From Eunapius fragilis (taxonomy: Eukaryota; Porifera; Demospongiae; Spongillida; Spongillidae): a stretch of 64,000 nt of DNA. Of the stretch, positions 21,744 through 32,819 are shown one piece after another (within the stretch, counting starts at the first letter, position 1; every line of letters begins with the position of its first letter). A program made the position numbers and the translations under genes. The notes under the pieces are model-generated. The model saw only the letters and a list, made by a program, of their open reading frames with translations. It made no database searches and had not been told where the DNA came from. The stretch lies in assembly GCA_963681505.1 (NCBI GenBank), contig OY811974.1:2806511-2870510 (forward strand), written 5' to 3'.

Positions 21744-22109
21744 GGGAGGTGCAGCGCCGGATTTAGACAGTCGTGGGCCCTGGGCAATTATACTTGGTGG
21801 CCCCCCCCCCCCCCCCCCCGCTTTTCGTATCGGGCCTGAAGCGGACAGCACCCCCCCCCCCCCCCCCCCCCCCCGCTTCTTTCGTTTCGATGCTCCACTT
21901 CGCGCACTTCTATTCTCGGTCTCTTGCTCCGGCTCCATATGCATGTTAATTCGCTCAATTAACACTAATTAGTAATTTTAGTATGAGTTATTATAAACCA
22001 AAAAAACATGAATATCATTATTATGAGAACGGTGGGGCCCCCTCAAAAAGCCGTGGGCCCTGGGCAGCCGCCCCGTTTGCCCCCCCCTAAATCCGGCACT
22101 GGGGAGGTG
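21744..22109. mobile_element. Non-autonomous hAT element with perfect 8-bp TSD
   Basis: The TIRs CAGCGCCGGATTTAG (from 21752) and CTAAATCCGGCACTG (to 22101) are flanked by GGGAGGTG at 21744-21751 and 22102-22109. An 8-bp duplication with CAG-type TIR ends is diagnostic of hAT. The 350-bp interior contains two long C runs (about 21801-21819 and 21852-21874) and repeated GTGGGCCCTGGGC near both ends. No transposase. Confidence 0.9.
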
Positions 22110-22307
22110 AGGTGCAAACCAAGCCTCGAACACACACCCAAAAGTAGAGAAGGAACAAGCTAGTGGGATTGACAACACAATAATTGCAGCATGCATGACC
22201 TACTATATACTAGTCTAAGAGAGAGTTGCATAGCTGGGATGATTCACGGTTGCTTGGCTATGATTTCAGACGATGCAGCCAGTTGGTGGGCCTGTGTCAG
22301 AGCAGAT

Positions 22308-22436
22308 TCTGTCCCCCCGCAGATTTTGTCCCCCCGGACATAATCCGCTAGCGGAAATTGTCCCCCACGGACATAATCCGCTAGCAGATATTGTCCCCCT
22401 TCCGCAGATATTGTCCCCCCCCCCCCCCCCCCCCTC
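22308..22436. repeat. Imperfect tandem repeats ending in poly-C
   Basis: GGACATAATCCGCTAGC occurs twice (about 22337 and 22370), with CAGATATTGTCCCCC-type units around it. A C run follows at about 22416-22434. Function unknown. Confidence 0.7.
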
Positions 22437-22717
22437 CAACCGATGCTTGGCCGTCCCGGTTTTTTTTTGTTGGTGTCAGGTCCTATAAGCCCGCCCGCTT
22501 TTTGCATTGAGCAAGAAAGGTAAGTTTAGCACACACACACACCCTCCCCTCCCCCTCCCCCTTCCCCCCTTCAGTCCCGCAGTGCTATCAATCTACCTTC
22601 CCGCCAGACGTCCTGGCCGCGGCCCTGAATATTGTCCCCTCCGCCCTTCTAAGTTGCACGTGGTGCGCTTTGCAGCTGCATGCTAGTAGCTATTAGCTTT
22701 AATTCAGCTGCAGCATT

Positions 22718-23690
22718 ATGGATGAAGAAGAGTACGATGCCATTTTCAGCTTTCTGGAGTATGGTACTTAGTTACCCCTCTGCATGGCATCACAAGGACC
22801 TAAAGCGAGCTCAAGTGTGTGGACTATGCGGTCGATAGCGGTGTATACTGTACCGCAAAAAGGATAAAGAAGAGGGAAAATTGAATATATTCAAGTTTCT
22901 AGAGGCGTAGAAGAAATAGAATGAATCCTTCATTCATTCCATTCGTCCAAAGAAAGTGAGTATGACTGCAGTGCACGTATATATGTACGTCTCGCTTATC
23001 GAATTAGTACTTCTTGATCGAAACCAACTATTTACAGCTTTCGCATTAGTCTTGGTCTTTACGCAAGCTGATTTTATACAATGCACGCGTGTAAACGGTT
23101 GGTATAGATCACCAACGTCGATAACCAAGCGCCCGAAAAGTGACCGAGGATTAACACTGTACTGACTCAAGCTAGGATCGATCCAATAATCATAATCCCG
23201 CTTTATATATATATATATAGCTGGTCACCTTGGAAGCATAGATTGAGGTATTCAATCTATGTTGGAAGGGACAAAACAAGAGAAAATTAAGGCTTCATCG
23301 TGGTTCTTCTGGAAGACGCAGATGAAAGATGTATAGGTGCATGAGCCCGTTAAGACGTGCGATGTTTGCCAAAGCACCAATGGTGCCAAGTTTATGAAGA
23401 CCGTAGCCCCTCTGCATCCCATATACCTATACAACCTAGTGTTTGGCATCAAGTTAGTTGCAATCATGACTACCTTAAGTTAATGCATGCATGTATCAAT
23501 TTAGGTTGGAATAGACCTGATTGGTCCTCTCCCAAAAACTGAACGAGGCAATTGTTACATAATCACCTTAGTTGATTACTTTTTTAAGTGGCCTGAGGCT
23601 GAGCCTATAGCTGACAAGACTGCAAGAACAGTTGCTGACAGATTATATGCAGGCAAATGTATATGAATTATTAGATCAGTTCACATATAA
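22718..23690 (+). pseudogene. Gypsy-integrase-like gene (Ginger/GIN-type), spliced but decayed
   Basis: Exon 1 starts MDEEEYDAIFSFLEYGT. It continues out of frame as YPSAWHHKDLKRA, an LYRKKDKEEGKL-like strand and ILHSFHSSKE at 22955. Intron A (22956-23220, GTGAGT..TATAG) interrupts the H2C2 finger; exon 2 resumes TGHLGSID and has HVKTCDVCQ-like cysteines (KTCDVCQSTNGAKF) and SVWHQ at 23452. Intron B (23453-23504, 52 bp, GTTAGT..TTTAG) is followed by VGIDLIGPLPKTERGN, VDYFFKWPEAEPIADKTA, the start of the DDE core with its first aspartate. Several stops and frameshifts kill it. The N-terminus matches the family at 40005-40319. It could be a host-domesticated integrase or a remnant of a Ginger DNA transposon. 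Confidence 0.6.
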
Positions 23691-24784
23691 GGCTATAAGC
23701 ATATATACATGTAGGTTAGGTAGCGAGCTAAAACACGACAGCACCAACAAGTCCCATCAGTCACGGCTGTTCCGCACGAGACATTAGGCTTTAAAATTAG
23801 ATCGTAAGGATTGAATTTCGGTATATCTAAAATAAATGGTCGCCATACAGCTCATAACGGATACTTAACTTCGGAGGTTGCCTCTTTTGTACCAATACGA
23901 AAATCAATAATTTAGTAAACATCTGAAATATTAAAGGACTATTTGCGCAATCGAATACTATTACTACTACAATATATACTTGTGGCCACGTATACAGGCT
24001 CTTCTCAACATAACTAAAACGCCCACGAGTTCGATGTCATACTATAAAAAATTGCTCTTATTAAATGAGCTGTAAAACGCTCAGAAGAAAGAGAAAGAAT
24101 CAGCGATCGTGAGTAATTTGATGAATTCGGCTTCGTCCTACGCGCCTGCAAACTAGGTGTAAGATCTCTTACAAAACCGTGAATAATATTAACACCACGA
24201 GCAATCTACAGCCACAATGGAACCTAAGCACAAGTGTCAATTGGATGATTTGTGCTGGTTATGTGGTTGCAAGCCATCTACTGTCAACCTTTCTCAGTTC
24301 TGAGATCCAACACCCCTGCAAGTTCTATAAGTTCAAGTGCTGCGTGATGATGAAGCACGTAACAGTTGCATCACGAAGTCAAACACTTTCACATTAAATA
24401 TGAATGTCACCCAAGTTTCTTGCCCTCGCAATGCTGGGCTCAGCTACAGGACATGGTGCAGTATAGGATGCTTACCAGGGTAGGAAACAGATCACTATGT
24501 AGTAACTCTAGGCATCATTGATTAAGTTAGTATAGTACGCACTACTGGCTCGACAAGAAATACTATACGTATATACTTTCATACCTGACTATAGTGTTTC
24601 TTACCTGCTAGACACCATACACTGTGCAGTGAAGGATGCCTAGGCAGGCGATACTAAATAGTGATTTTTACCATCCGGTACAGAGCATTCCTTGCCTACA
24701 GTTAACGGCGCCTCCTACACAGGGATGAAGGAATTAAGTAAATAGCGTTTACCGTTCCGACGTTATAGATTCAAACTTGAATCA
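23691..24784. other. No recognisable gene
   Basis: Sequence after the integrase core would be expected here but I see none. The rest is AT-rich without motifs. Confidence 0.35.
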
Positions 24785-24791
24785 TTTTATT
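24785..24791 (-). other. Candidate polyadenylation signal for the MATH gene
   Basis: AATAAAA on the minus strand about 150 bp downstream of the MATH exon stop codon. Confidence 0.5.
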
Positions 24792-24937
24792 ATGACACAT
24801 ATGATATGAATTTTGTCGTGAACTACAAATATTAAGTTCGTTCAATACATAATCATCATCAATTTAATATTCATACATGTCCAATGATATTGCAGTGGAA
24901 ATAATTAACCATTACACCAAAAAGAATATTAAAAACA

Positions 24938-25384
24938 CTAAACTACTACAGTAATAATGAACGTCAGAGAATCACTTACACGTGGATTATTAATTGGCAG
25001 GAACTCTGGATATCCATAACCAAGGTTGTTATCAGCATCAGAAGGTCTAAATGACCAGCTTTCTGATGGGCTAAATTCTATTTTCCGTAGCAGTTGATGA
25101 TCTTCTAACTTGATAGTAAATGTTCCACTGAAAGGCCACTTCAGGTAATCATCAAACATGCCCTTCTCCAAATAAAAATACACAGAGAAGTGTGATTTAT
25201 ATTTCTCCGTGTGTTTTACTACAAATGAAACCTTGTAGCCATGGGTATAAAAATTTCTTTCCCAAGGTGTTTTAGAGTACAAGTATGAAGAAACATTTTG
25301 CATAACTAAGGTCACAGGACTGTTACGAATTTGCTGCAGTACATGTATTAACTGCTTATCGATTTCCTGCTGTTTATCCAGTAT
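24938..25384 (-). CDS. TRAF-type MATH domain, terminal exon
   Basis: Exon begins after TTCTGTCTTTCAG at 25384, in phase 0, and runs 149 codons to the stop at 24938. It opens with a helical stretch (ILDKQQEIDKQLIHVLQQIR). Then comes a MATH/TRAF-C fold: WERNFYTHGYKVSFVV, HFSVYFYLEKGMFDDYLKWP, FSGTFTIKLEDHQ, and the closing GYGYPEFLPI and SLTFIITVVV strands. TRAF-C domains trimerise behind a coiled coil and bind receptor tails. GTAAGT occurs at 24974-24979, so an alternative splice is possible, but the read-through tail looks like a genuine last beta strand. The coiled-coil exons at 32280-35502 and 42807-43517 lie upstream on the same strand in the same phase and are probably part of this gene; RING and TRAF zinc-finger exons were not found. 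Confidence 0.75.
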   Translation of the reverse strand: MLDKQQEIDKQLIHVLQQIRNSPVTLVMQNVSSYLYSKTPWERNFYTHGYKVSFVVKHTEKYKSHFSVYFYLEKGMFDDYLKWPFSGTFTIKLEDHQLLRKIEFSPSESWSFRPSDADNNLGYGYPEFLPINNPRVSDSLTFIITVVV

Positions 25385-26262
25385 CTGAAAGACAGAATAC
25401 AACTACGTGATGACATTTACATAGAATAATGTTAGTACATGAATATAAAAATGACACTAGCCTGGCTTTTACTTTGTTAGATTATATTGGCCAAAGCAAA
25501 AAGGTCAAAATCCATTGTATGTTTGAGTAAATCAAAACTTTTAAATGTGGTACAAATGTGGTACATGCATATTCAATGAATGATCTATATGAAACTAGTC
25601 ACATTATATATTCAACCGCTACCACTGAAACATATAGATTCATTGTAGCTTTAAATCATGTTCTCTCATTTTGTGCTGAATGCGCTGTTTTCTGTGGTGG
25701 AATGCTTACAGTACTTTCTCACTCAATTACTGGGCCGGAGAATCACATGAAACTTTAAAGCATTATGAATTTTATCCTTTTTAACCAATATTGGATAGTT
25801 GCTTGATATAAGCCGCATGTTTGTTTAGTGGTGGGGATTTATGTTTTCTCTGATACAATGGTGGATGTATCCACATTGGTTAAGTCAAGCTTGCCACCAA
25901 GATGGTCTGACCAAGGAGATGCTTGGAAGTCCCAACTTTGGAATGATATGTATAACCACCCTGCTAACCAAGTGGTGTGAGCTGAGAGAACGTGATGAAT
26001 CAGATAACTGAGTTGGTGAATGCGAATGTAAATTTTATGATTGAATGAACACATGTGTAAGGCAAATGTGAACATGCATGCATGTAAATATTGGATTCAT
26101 CGAGCGAGGGGGGGAGGCAAGAAATATTTCTTAAACACCCATCCTCAGTTTTCTTAAAGGTACCCACCACCCTACGCCCATTTCTCACCCACGCGTAACC
26201 ACAATTTAGCACTAAAGAACCCACGTTACAATGAATGCCTTATCACAACATTAGCCTACCAA
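25385..26262. other. Probable intron of the MATH gene
   Basis: No further exon, repeat or terminal structure that I can support. Confidence 0.35.
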
Positions 26263-26297
26263 GAGAGAGAGAGAGAGAGAGGGGGGGGGGGGGGGGG
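26263..26297. repeat. (GA)n-(G)n tract
   Basis: GAGAGA run followed by about 18 G. Confidence 0.9.
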
Positions 26298-26316
26298 TTG
26301 GTAACAGACGCAGCAT

Positions 26317-26447
26317 CGTCTATCAACCTGGTGAGGACCATCATCTATCAACCTGGTAAGGACCATCAACTATCAACCTGGTGAGGACCATCATCTATCA
26401 ACCTGGTGAGGACTATCATCTATCCACCTGGTGAGGTCAATCTTTAG
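26317..26447. repeat. 25-bp minisatellite, about five copies
   Basis: Unit ACCATCATCTATCAACCTGG plus TGAGG; each copy carries CTGGTRAGG, which resembles a splice donor on the plus strand. Confidence 0.85.
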
Positions 26448-27123
26448 CCTCTTCTCCTGCTCCTTAGCTGTATACTCCTTGCTCAGTACTCCTAGCCTCC
26501 TCTTTATGGATGGCACACTTTGCAACCTCCTCTGTCAATTTTTGACCAGGGTGAATAGACTGCATGCGATCATAGCTGTCCATCATGAGCTCAGAGGTTA
26601 TCAGCTGGAGAAATAATATTACATCTGGGGACTCCAGTTATCCGGCAACTTATACACCTTTTTGTGAAGGGTGAAAATGGAGAGGTGGCAGTCCTCACAA
26701 TTAGTGCGACTACTCTCATAAACTTTCTGCAGCTGTGCATATGTCAGGTACGCATTGTTCGTGTGGGTAGCAGATAGGCCAGTCTCCCTTGCACGACTAA
26801 CCATAGCAAATACTTGATATTATATTAAAGATGGGTGCATGGACCATGCACAAGAAGCTTATCCATATGGTGTAAAGCATTCACAGTCCAGAGCCCTCGT
26901 GCAGCTCTGATTGCTCAAATGTGAAAGGAAGCTGCTGCTGCAATCCAAATGTCCAGTTTTGGATAAAGAGTGAAAGCACATCTGGCAAATAGCCCGGACA
27001 TGCAATGTTTGATCCTTTACTTCTATAGAAGCATCGAAACACGCTCAACGAAGCTTCTAGCCACGTACGACCCCAGACCAAATTATTACATGTAATAGCT
27101 GTAAATAATTTTTGGCAAGACAC
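26448..27123 (-). other. Weak coding-like stretches, unassigned
   Basis: The minus strand has open segments such as THTNNAYLTYAQLQKVYESS (26619-26804) and SELMMDSYDRMQSIHPGQKL (about 26500-26600). They look protein-like but match no family that I know. They may be remnants of a transposon gene. Confidence 0.2.
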
Positions 27124-27359
27124 AGCTACAAGCAGTATGTCAACTGACTGAACGCAATCTGCAAATCACAGCCGGCTTCAGATCGATCTGGCAGCTGCAT
27201 TTCTTTCGTGGCCGAACCAGTGACTTCTATCAATCTGCTGGGTTTTCAGAATCAGGCAATACACAATCCTTCCTTGGTCAACTGCGTAAATGCTATAGGC
27301 GCAAGTAGCACTTGTACAATAATTTCATCTGTGTACTAAACGTTTCGTGAATGGGGTAT

Positions 27360-27735
27360 CAAAACTTTCGGGTCTGGGTACCAGAACCTTCGGGTCTGGG
27401 TACCAGAACCTTCGGGTCTGGGTACCAGAACCTTCGGGTCTGGGTACCAGAACCTTCGGGTCTGGGTACCAGAACCTTCGGGTCTGGGTACCAGAACCTT
27501 CGGGTCTGGGTACCAGAACCTTCGGGTCTGGGTACCAGAACCTTCGGGTCTGGGTACCAGAACCTTCGGGTCTGGGTACCAGAACCTTCGGGTCTGGGTA
27601 CCAGAACCTTCGGGTCTGGGTACCAGAACCTTCGGGTCTGGGTACCAGAACCTCCGGGTCTGGGTACCAGAACCTCCGGGTCTGGGTACCAGAACCTCCG
27701 GGTCTGGGTACCAAAACTTTCGGGTCTGGGTACCG
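27360..27735. repeat. 22-bp minisatellite, about 17 copies
   Basis: Unit TTCGGGTCTGGGTACCAGAA plus CC, nearly identical across about 375 bp. Three consecutive copies near the right end carry CTCC instead of CTTC. The unit has no stop codon in several frames on both strands, which makes long spurious open frames. Confidence 0.97.
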
Positions 27736-27762
27736 AAAGAAAGTGTGTTGTGCATCAACCAG

Positions 27763-27945
27763 GCAGGTTGCAGTGGCGGATCTAGCATAGCCTTGGGGGG
27801 GGGCGGCCGCCCCCCCCCATTCATATTAAATGCCGCCCCTGTCATGAAACTGCCGCCCCCCCTCCCCCCACACAGCGTGCGCGCGCACTTCCTACCGTAC
27901 GTAACGCACGCGCATCTAGAAAGCACCCCTTTTGTGTGTGTGTGT

Positions 27946-27977
<32 letters not shown>

Positions 27978-28644
27978 GCGGCAATTTCTTAAAAGCATAA
28001 ATAATCTATGTTAAAAGTTTCAGTGATTACGAAATTTAATCTAATACCGGAAATTTTATTTAATAACCGCGAACGTTTTATTCGTTCCTTAGCCTGCATG
28101 TGCATATTAGGTGTATACTAACTTAACTGAATCACGATCATAATTAACAATAACAAAGTTTCAGTCTTTAAATGTACAAGCCGGTACATGGTCTACCGAT
28201 TGTCACTAAAGGTTTAATTAGGTGCACCGTTCCGTACATTTTCACAGCGGCTGCTGCTTCAATTGCTACATCACCATACCTCTAAAGCGATTTACATGCA
28301 TCACAACGACAATATAGAGGAGAAGTACGGTTTGCTCACGCGAGCATATCCAATATTCTTAGACGCCTGTTGACGACCGTTACGAGGCGCGTTGTCGCAA
28401 TAAACTTCGTTGTCTTTCGCGCGTATGTAAATTCTTTCACTGCGCTGCGAATACGCTGATTTTTAGCGGCTTTGAAGCGAAAAATGTGAAAGCTTCTGGG
28501 GCGGAGCCCCAGGCCCCGATGGGGGAGCTTACAGCGCTCCCCCATACCCCCTTGCTGGTGAGTGGGTGGGCCACGCCCCCGGCCGCCCCTCCAACCAACC
28601 GCCCCCCCTATAGCCCCATTCCTAGATCCGCCACTGGCAGGTTG
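27763..28644. mobile_element. Non-autonomous hAT element with perfect 8-bp TSD
   Basis: TIRs CAGTGGCGGATCTAG (from 27771) and CTAGATCCGCCACTG (to 28636) are flanked by GCAGGTTG at 27763-27770 and 28637-28644. The interior of about 866 bp has C- and G-rich blocks (including a 27-base G run at about 27951-27977), an AT-rich core and no intact transposase. A GC-rich segment near 28487-28600 (AGCTTACAGCGCTCCCCCAT) recurs in diverged form at about 32000 and 33515. Confidence 0.92.
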
Positions 28645-29951
28645 AGAGCATTTCACTTGTGTTGTTCTCTATTGGGTAACTAAACGACTATATAAAGGTT
28701 CCATCAAATGCATTCAAAACTGCTCCAGAAAAAGTGTACTCGGCAGCTTTCGAACATCGATAAACGGGTGACCGCGTCAGTTAAAATCAATACAAAGTAC
28801 GTTACCATGCATGATATGAAGCTAGGAATAGCGCCAAACGTCCTATAAAAGAGTTGGGCTATCGGAATATGTATTTTGTTACGTAAAACAAAGTTTTCCG
28901 ACTAATATCGACAAACAATACATTTGATTCTCACGGAAGACACGGTCAATTCTCAAGTTCACGAATCTATAAAGCACATACCATATGAGTTAGTGTTTGG
29001 AGGTCCGTGGTATTACCAGATATTTCATTCAGAGGAGAGATAGCCGTGGCGATAGTGTGTCTGTGAAGGTGGCGTGGTGGAGTAGTAAGACAATGAAGAA
29101 AACTATTGTGAAATGGACAATGATGATGACACTGGCAGCAAGTAAGAGGCTCACGAAGATGGTCACAACACAAGAGACAACGGCACTAAGGAGGACCAAG
29201 AAGATGATGGCATCATGAAGACAATGGCAGTAAGGAGGACCCTAACGATGGTGGTAGCAAGGCCATAACAAGATGGCAACATGGAAATTGAAAGCAGTAT
29301 GGCGAACAACTGCAACAATGCAGACGATGAAGGCAATGTTTGACTTTTGAGTACAATCCCACAGTGTGGGATTGTACTCACAAAATGGCATAAGGACGTC
29401 TTGCTGTCTTGCAATAGTTGGTTCGATGACAAAATTATCAATGCATCACAGTATATGATAAAGAAAGGGGAACCCTTCTGTCAAAGATCCTCAATGCACT
29501 CAACTAGCAGTTACATTTCTGATGGTAATACTGAAAGGTGGTTTTGTTCAAGTACTGAACATGAATAATTCACACCAGATAGTGGTCTACTACTACATAT
29601 ATGAACTACTAATATATTGATATACCATAAAGGTATACAATAACTTTCATGGGTACTTACCTGAAGACAAAAATAAACTAATTACTAATATCATGCAATC
29701 TCCATATCCAACAATTGAAGTACAGTAAACTGATGCGCGAAAGCAGGAAGCGGACAGTATTGTGGTTAATTTGCTGTAGCATTCGCCACCTCGCTTGCCC
29801 ATCTTCAAGACCCCAGAAGCATAATCTATGACCAGGCAAAAATGCGAACACAGCTAATCCACTGCTTGGAACACATTCATGTAGCATGACAGCATTTCAT
29901 TCATGTGGGTCTCGTAGACCCAGTGATCCAAATGTCGATGCCTACTCAATA
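28645..29951. other. Intron or intergenic, with acidic low-complexity and a short palindrome
   Basis: 29085-29335 is purine-rich with repeated GAAGATGATGG-like words. Nothing else is identified apart from the hairpin at 29349-29379. Confidence 0.3.
29349..29379. repeat. Perfect 15-bp inverted repeat, 1-bp loop
   Basis: GAGTACAATCCCACA and its exact reverse complement are separated by one base. Confidence 0.9.
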
Positions 29952-30051
29952 TATTGTGTTCTGCTGCATGATTGATGAAGGCACTTCTATGATCCAGTGT
30001 TCCTCATGTACAGAGTGGTATCACATGGCTTGTTATGGTTTTCCTTCATAG
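29952..30051 (+). pseudogene. PHD-finger-like fragment
   Basis: Plus-strand peptide FCCMIDEGTSMIQCSSCTEW followed by YHMACYGF has the PHD signature C..C then WYH..C, with the conserved MIQC lead-in. It ends at a stop. No neighbouring exons recognised, and the first cysteine pair is one base out of frame. Probably a transposon or gene scrap. Confidence 0.4.
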
Positions 30052-30609
30052 TTCATGATGAGCATAAGACCTACGATGGAAATTCCAGTCTTGTGAAATG
30101 ATCATAAAGTAACAGAACTGTTTCATGCATGTGTGCATGCAGCTGATCCTCATGTTCCAATTGCATGGCCTTTGAAAATAGAGATACAATATGTATGTAG
30201 AATAATACTTTCAAAAGCAAATCACAATGCATAAAATGAAACTGGGCATATAATCTGATAGTAGGATCATTTGTTTTGGATATTTATCTCACGTGATGAA
30301 GTTTGGGACCATAGAATGCAGCTCTATATTGTGTCTGTCTTGTTAAAACAATTGGACGGGTGGTTGATCAACAGGACAATTTTGCCTGTCTAGTTAAACA
30401 ACTGGACAGCTGGTTATTCAACCATCTGATTATTTATCGCCATAATGCATCCGGTCAATCGGTTGATCATCGGGTTCCAGGTATAAATGAAATGTCAGCA
30501 AACGGAGTCAAAATCACGTCCCAGTCTAATGCTAAAAGATTTGCCCCCATCTAGTTACAAATGCACGGATAGTCTGTCTCCATTGGTGTTCATTTCTTGA
30601 GCATTTGGC
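30052..30609. other. No recognisable feature
   Basis: AT-rich; probably intronic to the MATH gene. Confidence 0.3.
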
Positions 30610-31045
30610 TAGGCTGTATTTAAAAAATGAAAAGAAGTGGTTCGATTCTTTTTCTACAATGCGTAACCAGTGACTGGCTTACTTTTTCAAGTTCACACAT
30701 TTTTCTCTCTGCACGTTGCGCGCATTCAAGTATTATTACAACTAGTTACATGTAAACCAAAATGTCATTGTTACTGCAATAGTAATGGTGACATACTCAT
30801 ATGAAAAATGCATGCAGCGCTGCTAAGGGCCTCTAGATTGTATAAATAATCTGGAAAAACGAAATTAGCGGAGTGGAAGTGATTGCATTCATGTCCAATC
30901 CCTGTACGTTTGGATAAAATTGGTGTGGCGCAAAAAAAACCATGAACTTTGCTCGCGTCCTTCACCTCATCAATTATTTATGTTGCCCCCCCCCCCCCCC
31001 TGCCCCTGCATTTCCTTAGGGAATCAGTGTGCAATGGGGCCCCTT
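30610..31045. repeat. Duplicated segment, copy 1
   Basis: About 430 bp matching 32820-33260 at roughly 80 percent identity by eye (shared blocks such as TTCACACATTTTTCTCTCTG). Part of the tandem segmental duplication that also carries the coiled-coil exons. Confidence 0.75.
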
Positions 31046-32279
31046 ATCAACATTGTGTCACAAATATGGCAGCAAAATCACAATCAATGAGGACTGACCA
31101 TTTAGGGCTTAGTTATCATCAATTGAGCTACTCGGCTTGTTAGCGCTACTGCTAATGAATGGTACAGAGTTGTGGCATATGATTTATACAATAGATAGAA
31201 AAATGGTATGTCTATACCAAAGTATCTCCATGTTGGTGAAACAAGTACAGTACAGTCATTATATAGCTCGAAAATACAAAGTCCTTGTTTAGGTCATGAT
31301 GCATCATGTCATTGTTTCAATATTTCGGGCCGTAGGTCTTATTATCCAACATTCAATGGGCCACAAAAGCCATGAATGAGTGGTTTTCATTTAGTAGGAA
31401 AATTAGATTTTGTAACCTGCAAGTGACCTCTATTACAATACACATTAATCGTTTAACCCTTTAACCTCCTCTTCATAAACTAATTTGGCTGTATGATGAT
31501 AAATACTTGCATTGCTTTGCACACGCCCCCACACACAACACACAGTTTAAATAAAATGACACTACTATAGTTAAACTCTTCCCCCATACAAACACATCGC
31601 ACATACACTGAGACCTCACAGCTCAAACAAAAAAAGATGCCAGCTATTGTGCACTGGCGAATAAATCCATGTTTTTTTTGGTGAATTATGTAACAAAAGA
31701 CCTTTAGCAATATGCGGCTTATGTGTATGTAACTATTAATACTGTGTACGTCACTATTCAAACCATGCACATGGTTATGTATCAATTATACCACAGGAAC
31801 GAATATCTTGCCTTCATTCCTCTGTCATTCGATGATGTTGGCATATTATTTATCTCATCCACACCATTATGACAAATATTGTAGTATACATAGTGAAGTA
31901 AATTACATAAAGCCAAACATTGCAAAACGTCTGTAGTCATGCAGGTATTCCTACATGTATGTACTAATTTTTAGCCAATGATAAAGTGTAAAGTGTGGAA
32001 GCTTACAGCACTCCCCCATAATTCTTTGCTGGGGAGGGAGGGTTCACTTGCTCATGCACCCCTTAACAATAAACATATCCATAGTCTTAATACATCCGCT
32101 CTGAAACATATCAACATAAGATCTGTGAGAGAAGAATTATTAGAACTCCAGCAAAGGTGCAATTAAGGTGAAAAATTAATAACACAGTTTGCTAATTAAA
32201 AACGCTATTAAACTTTTTTCAGCATTAATTAAGAACTGAATTAGAGAAGCTATATTCATAAACAACACGATTTCCTCAC
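31046..32279. other. Intronic sequence within the duplicated segment
   Basis: 31046-31110 is the reverse complement of 33262-33325. 31970-32270 is directly repeated at 33500-33670 and 34310-34480. No exon seen. Confidence 0.45.
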
Positions 32280-32342
32280 ACTTTGTTGAATTTTAGCTTT
32301 TTCCTCCAATGCCTTCAGCTGCATCAAATGGTCATCAATAGT
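32280..32342 (-). CDS. Coiled-coil exon A1, 63 nt
   Basis: Minus strand: acceptor AATTAG, exon TIDDHLMQLKALEEKAKIQQ plus S, donor GTGAGG. Phase 0 at both ends, 21 residues (three heptads) with hydrophobics spaced 3-4. Confidence 0.65.
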
Positions 32343-32397
32343 CTAATTGTACAGCAGAACACAAATAAAAACTATTATAGTTAGTCATATGACCAAC

Positions 32398-32439
32398 CGT
32401 TTTTAGCTTAGAGACCTTGTCTTCAATACCTTGACTCAT
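32398..32439 (-). CDS. Coiled-coil exon A2, 42 nt
   Basis: Acceptor GGACAG, exon MSQGIEDKVSKLKT, donor GTTGGT (weak). Phase 0, 14 residues, two heptads. Confidence 0.6.
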
Positions 32440-32577
32440 CTGTCCAACAAGTGACAGTAATGTCATAAAAAATTGGGAACAGTATCAGTATCCATGCTTT
32501 AATTGTGCGCAAGCCCCATCATATCCAACAAAACCGAATTAGACAAGCTACATTAATAAACAACACGATATCCTTAC

Positions 32578-32628
32578 ACTCTGTTGCATTTTAGCTTTTC
32601 CCTCCAATCCATTGAGCTCATCAATAGT
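32578..32628 (-). pseudogene. Decayed coiled-coil exon A3
   Basis: Matches A1 with an internal 12-nt deletion. Donor GTAAGG is kept but the acceptor AG has become AT (before 32628), so it is probably not spliced in. Confidence 0.55.
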
Positions 32629-32683
32629 ATAATTGTTAGAGCAGGGTACAAATAAAAACAATTTAGTTACTCCTACAACTAAC

Positions 32684-32716
32684 CTTGTTTAGCTTTGCTT
32701 CAATATGCTGACTCAT
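32684..32716 (-). CDS. Coiled-coil exon A4, 33 nt
   Basis: Acceptor TTAACAG, exon MSQHIEAKLNK, donor GTTAGT. Phase 0, 11 residues (one hendecad). Confidence 0.6.
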
Positions 32717-32819
32717 CTGTTAAACCAAGTTACAGTGTGCATAACATGTCATAAAACATACCGAACAAAATAATATATGCATGACATCTTAGTTTTGAAA
32801 AGTAATTTGAGAATTGGGC

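Noticed and set aside
26317-26447. CRISPR-like repeat cluster
   Set aside because: Head-to-tail units without spacers; a minisatellite.
27325-27998. Four long frames of repeating GTRTFGS- or YPDPKVL-type peptides
   Set aside because: All derive from the 22-bp minisatellite read on both strands; no start context, splice sites or conserved domain.
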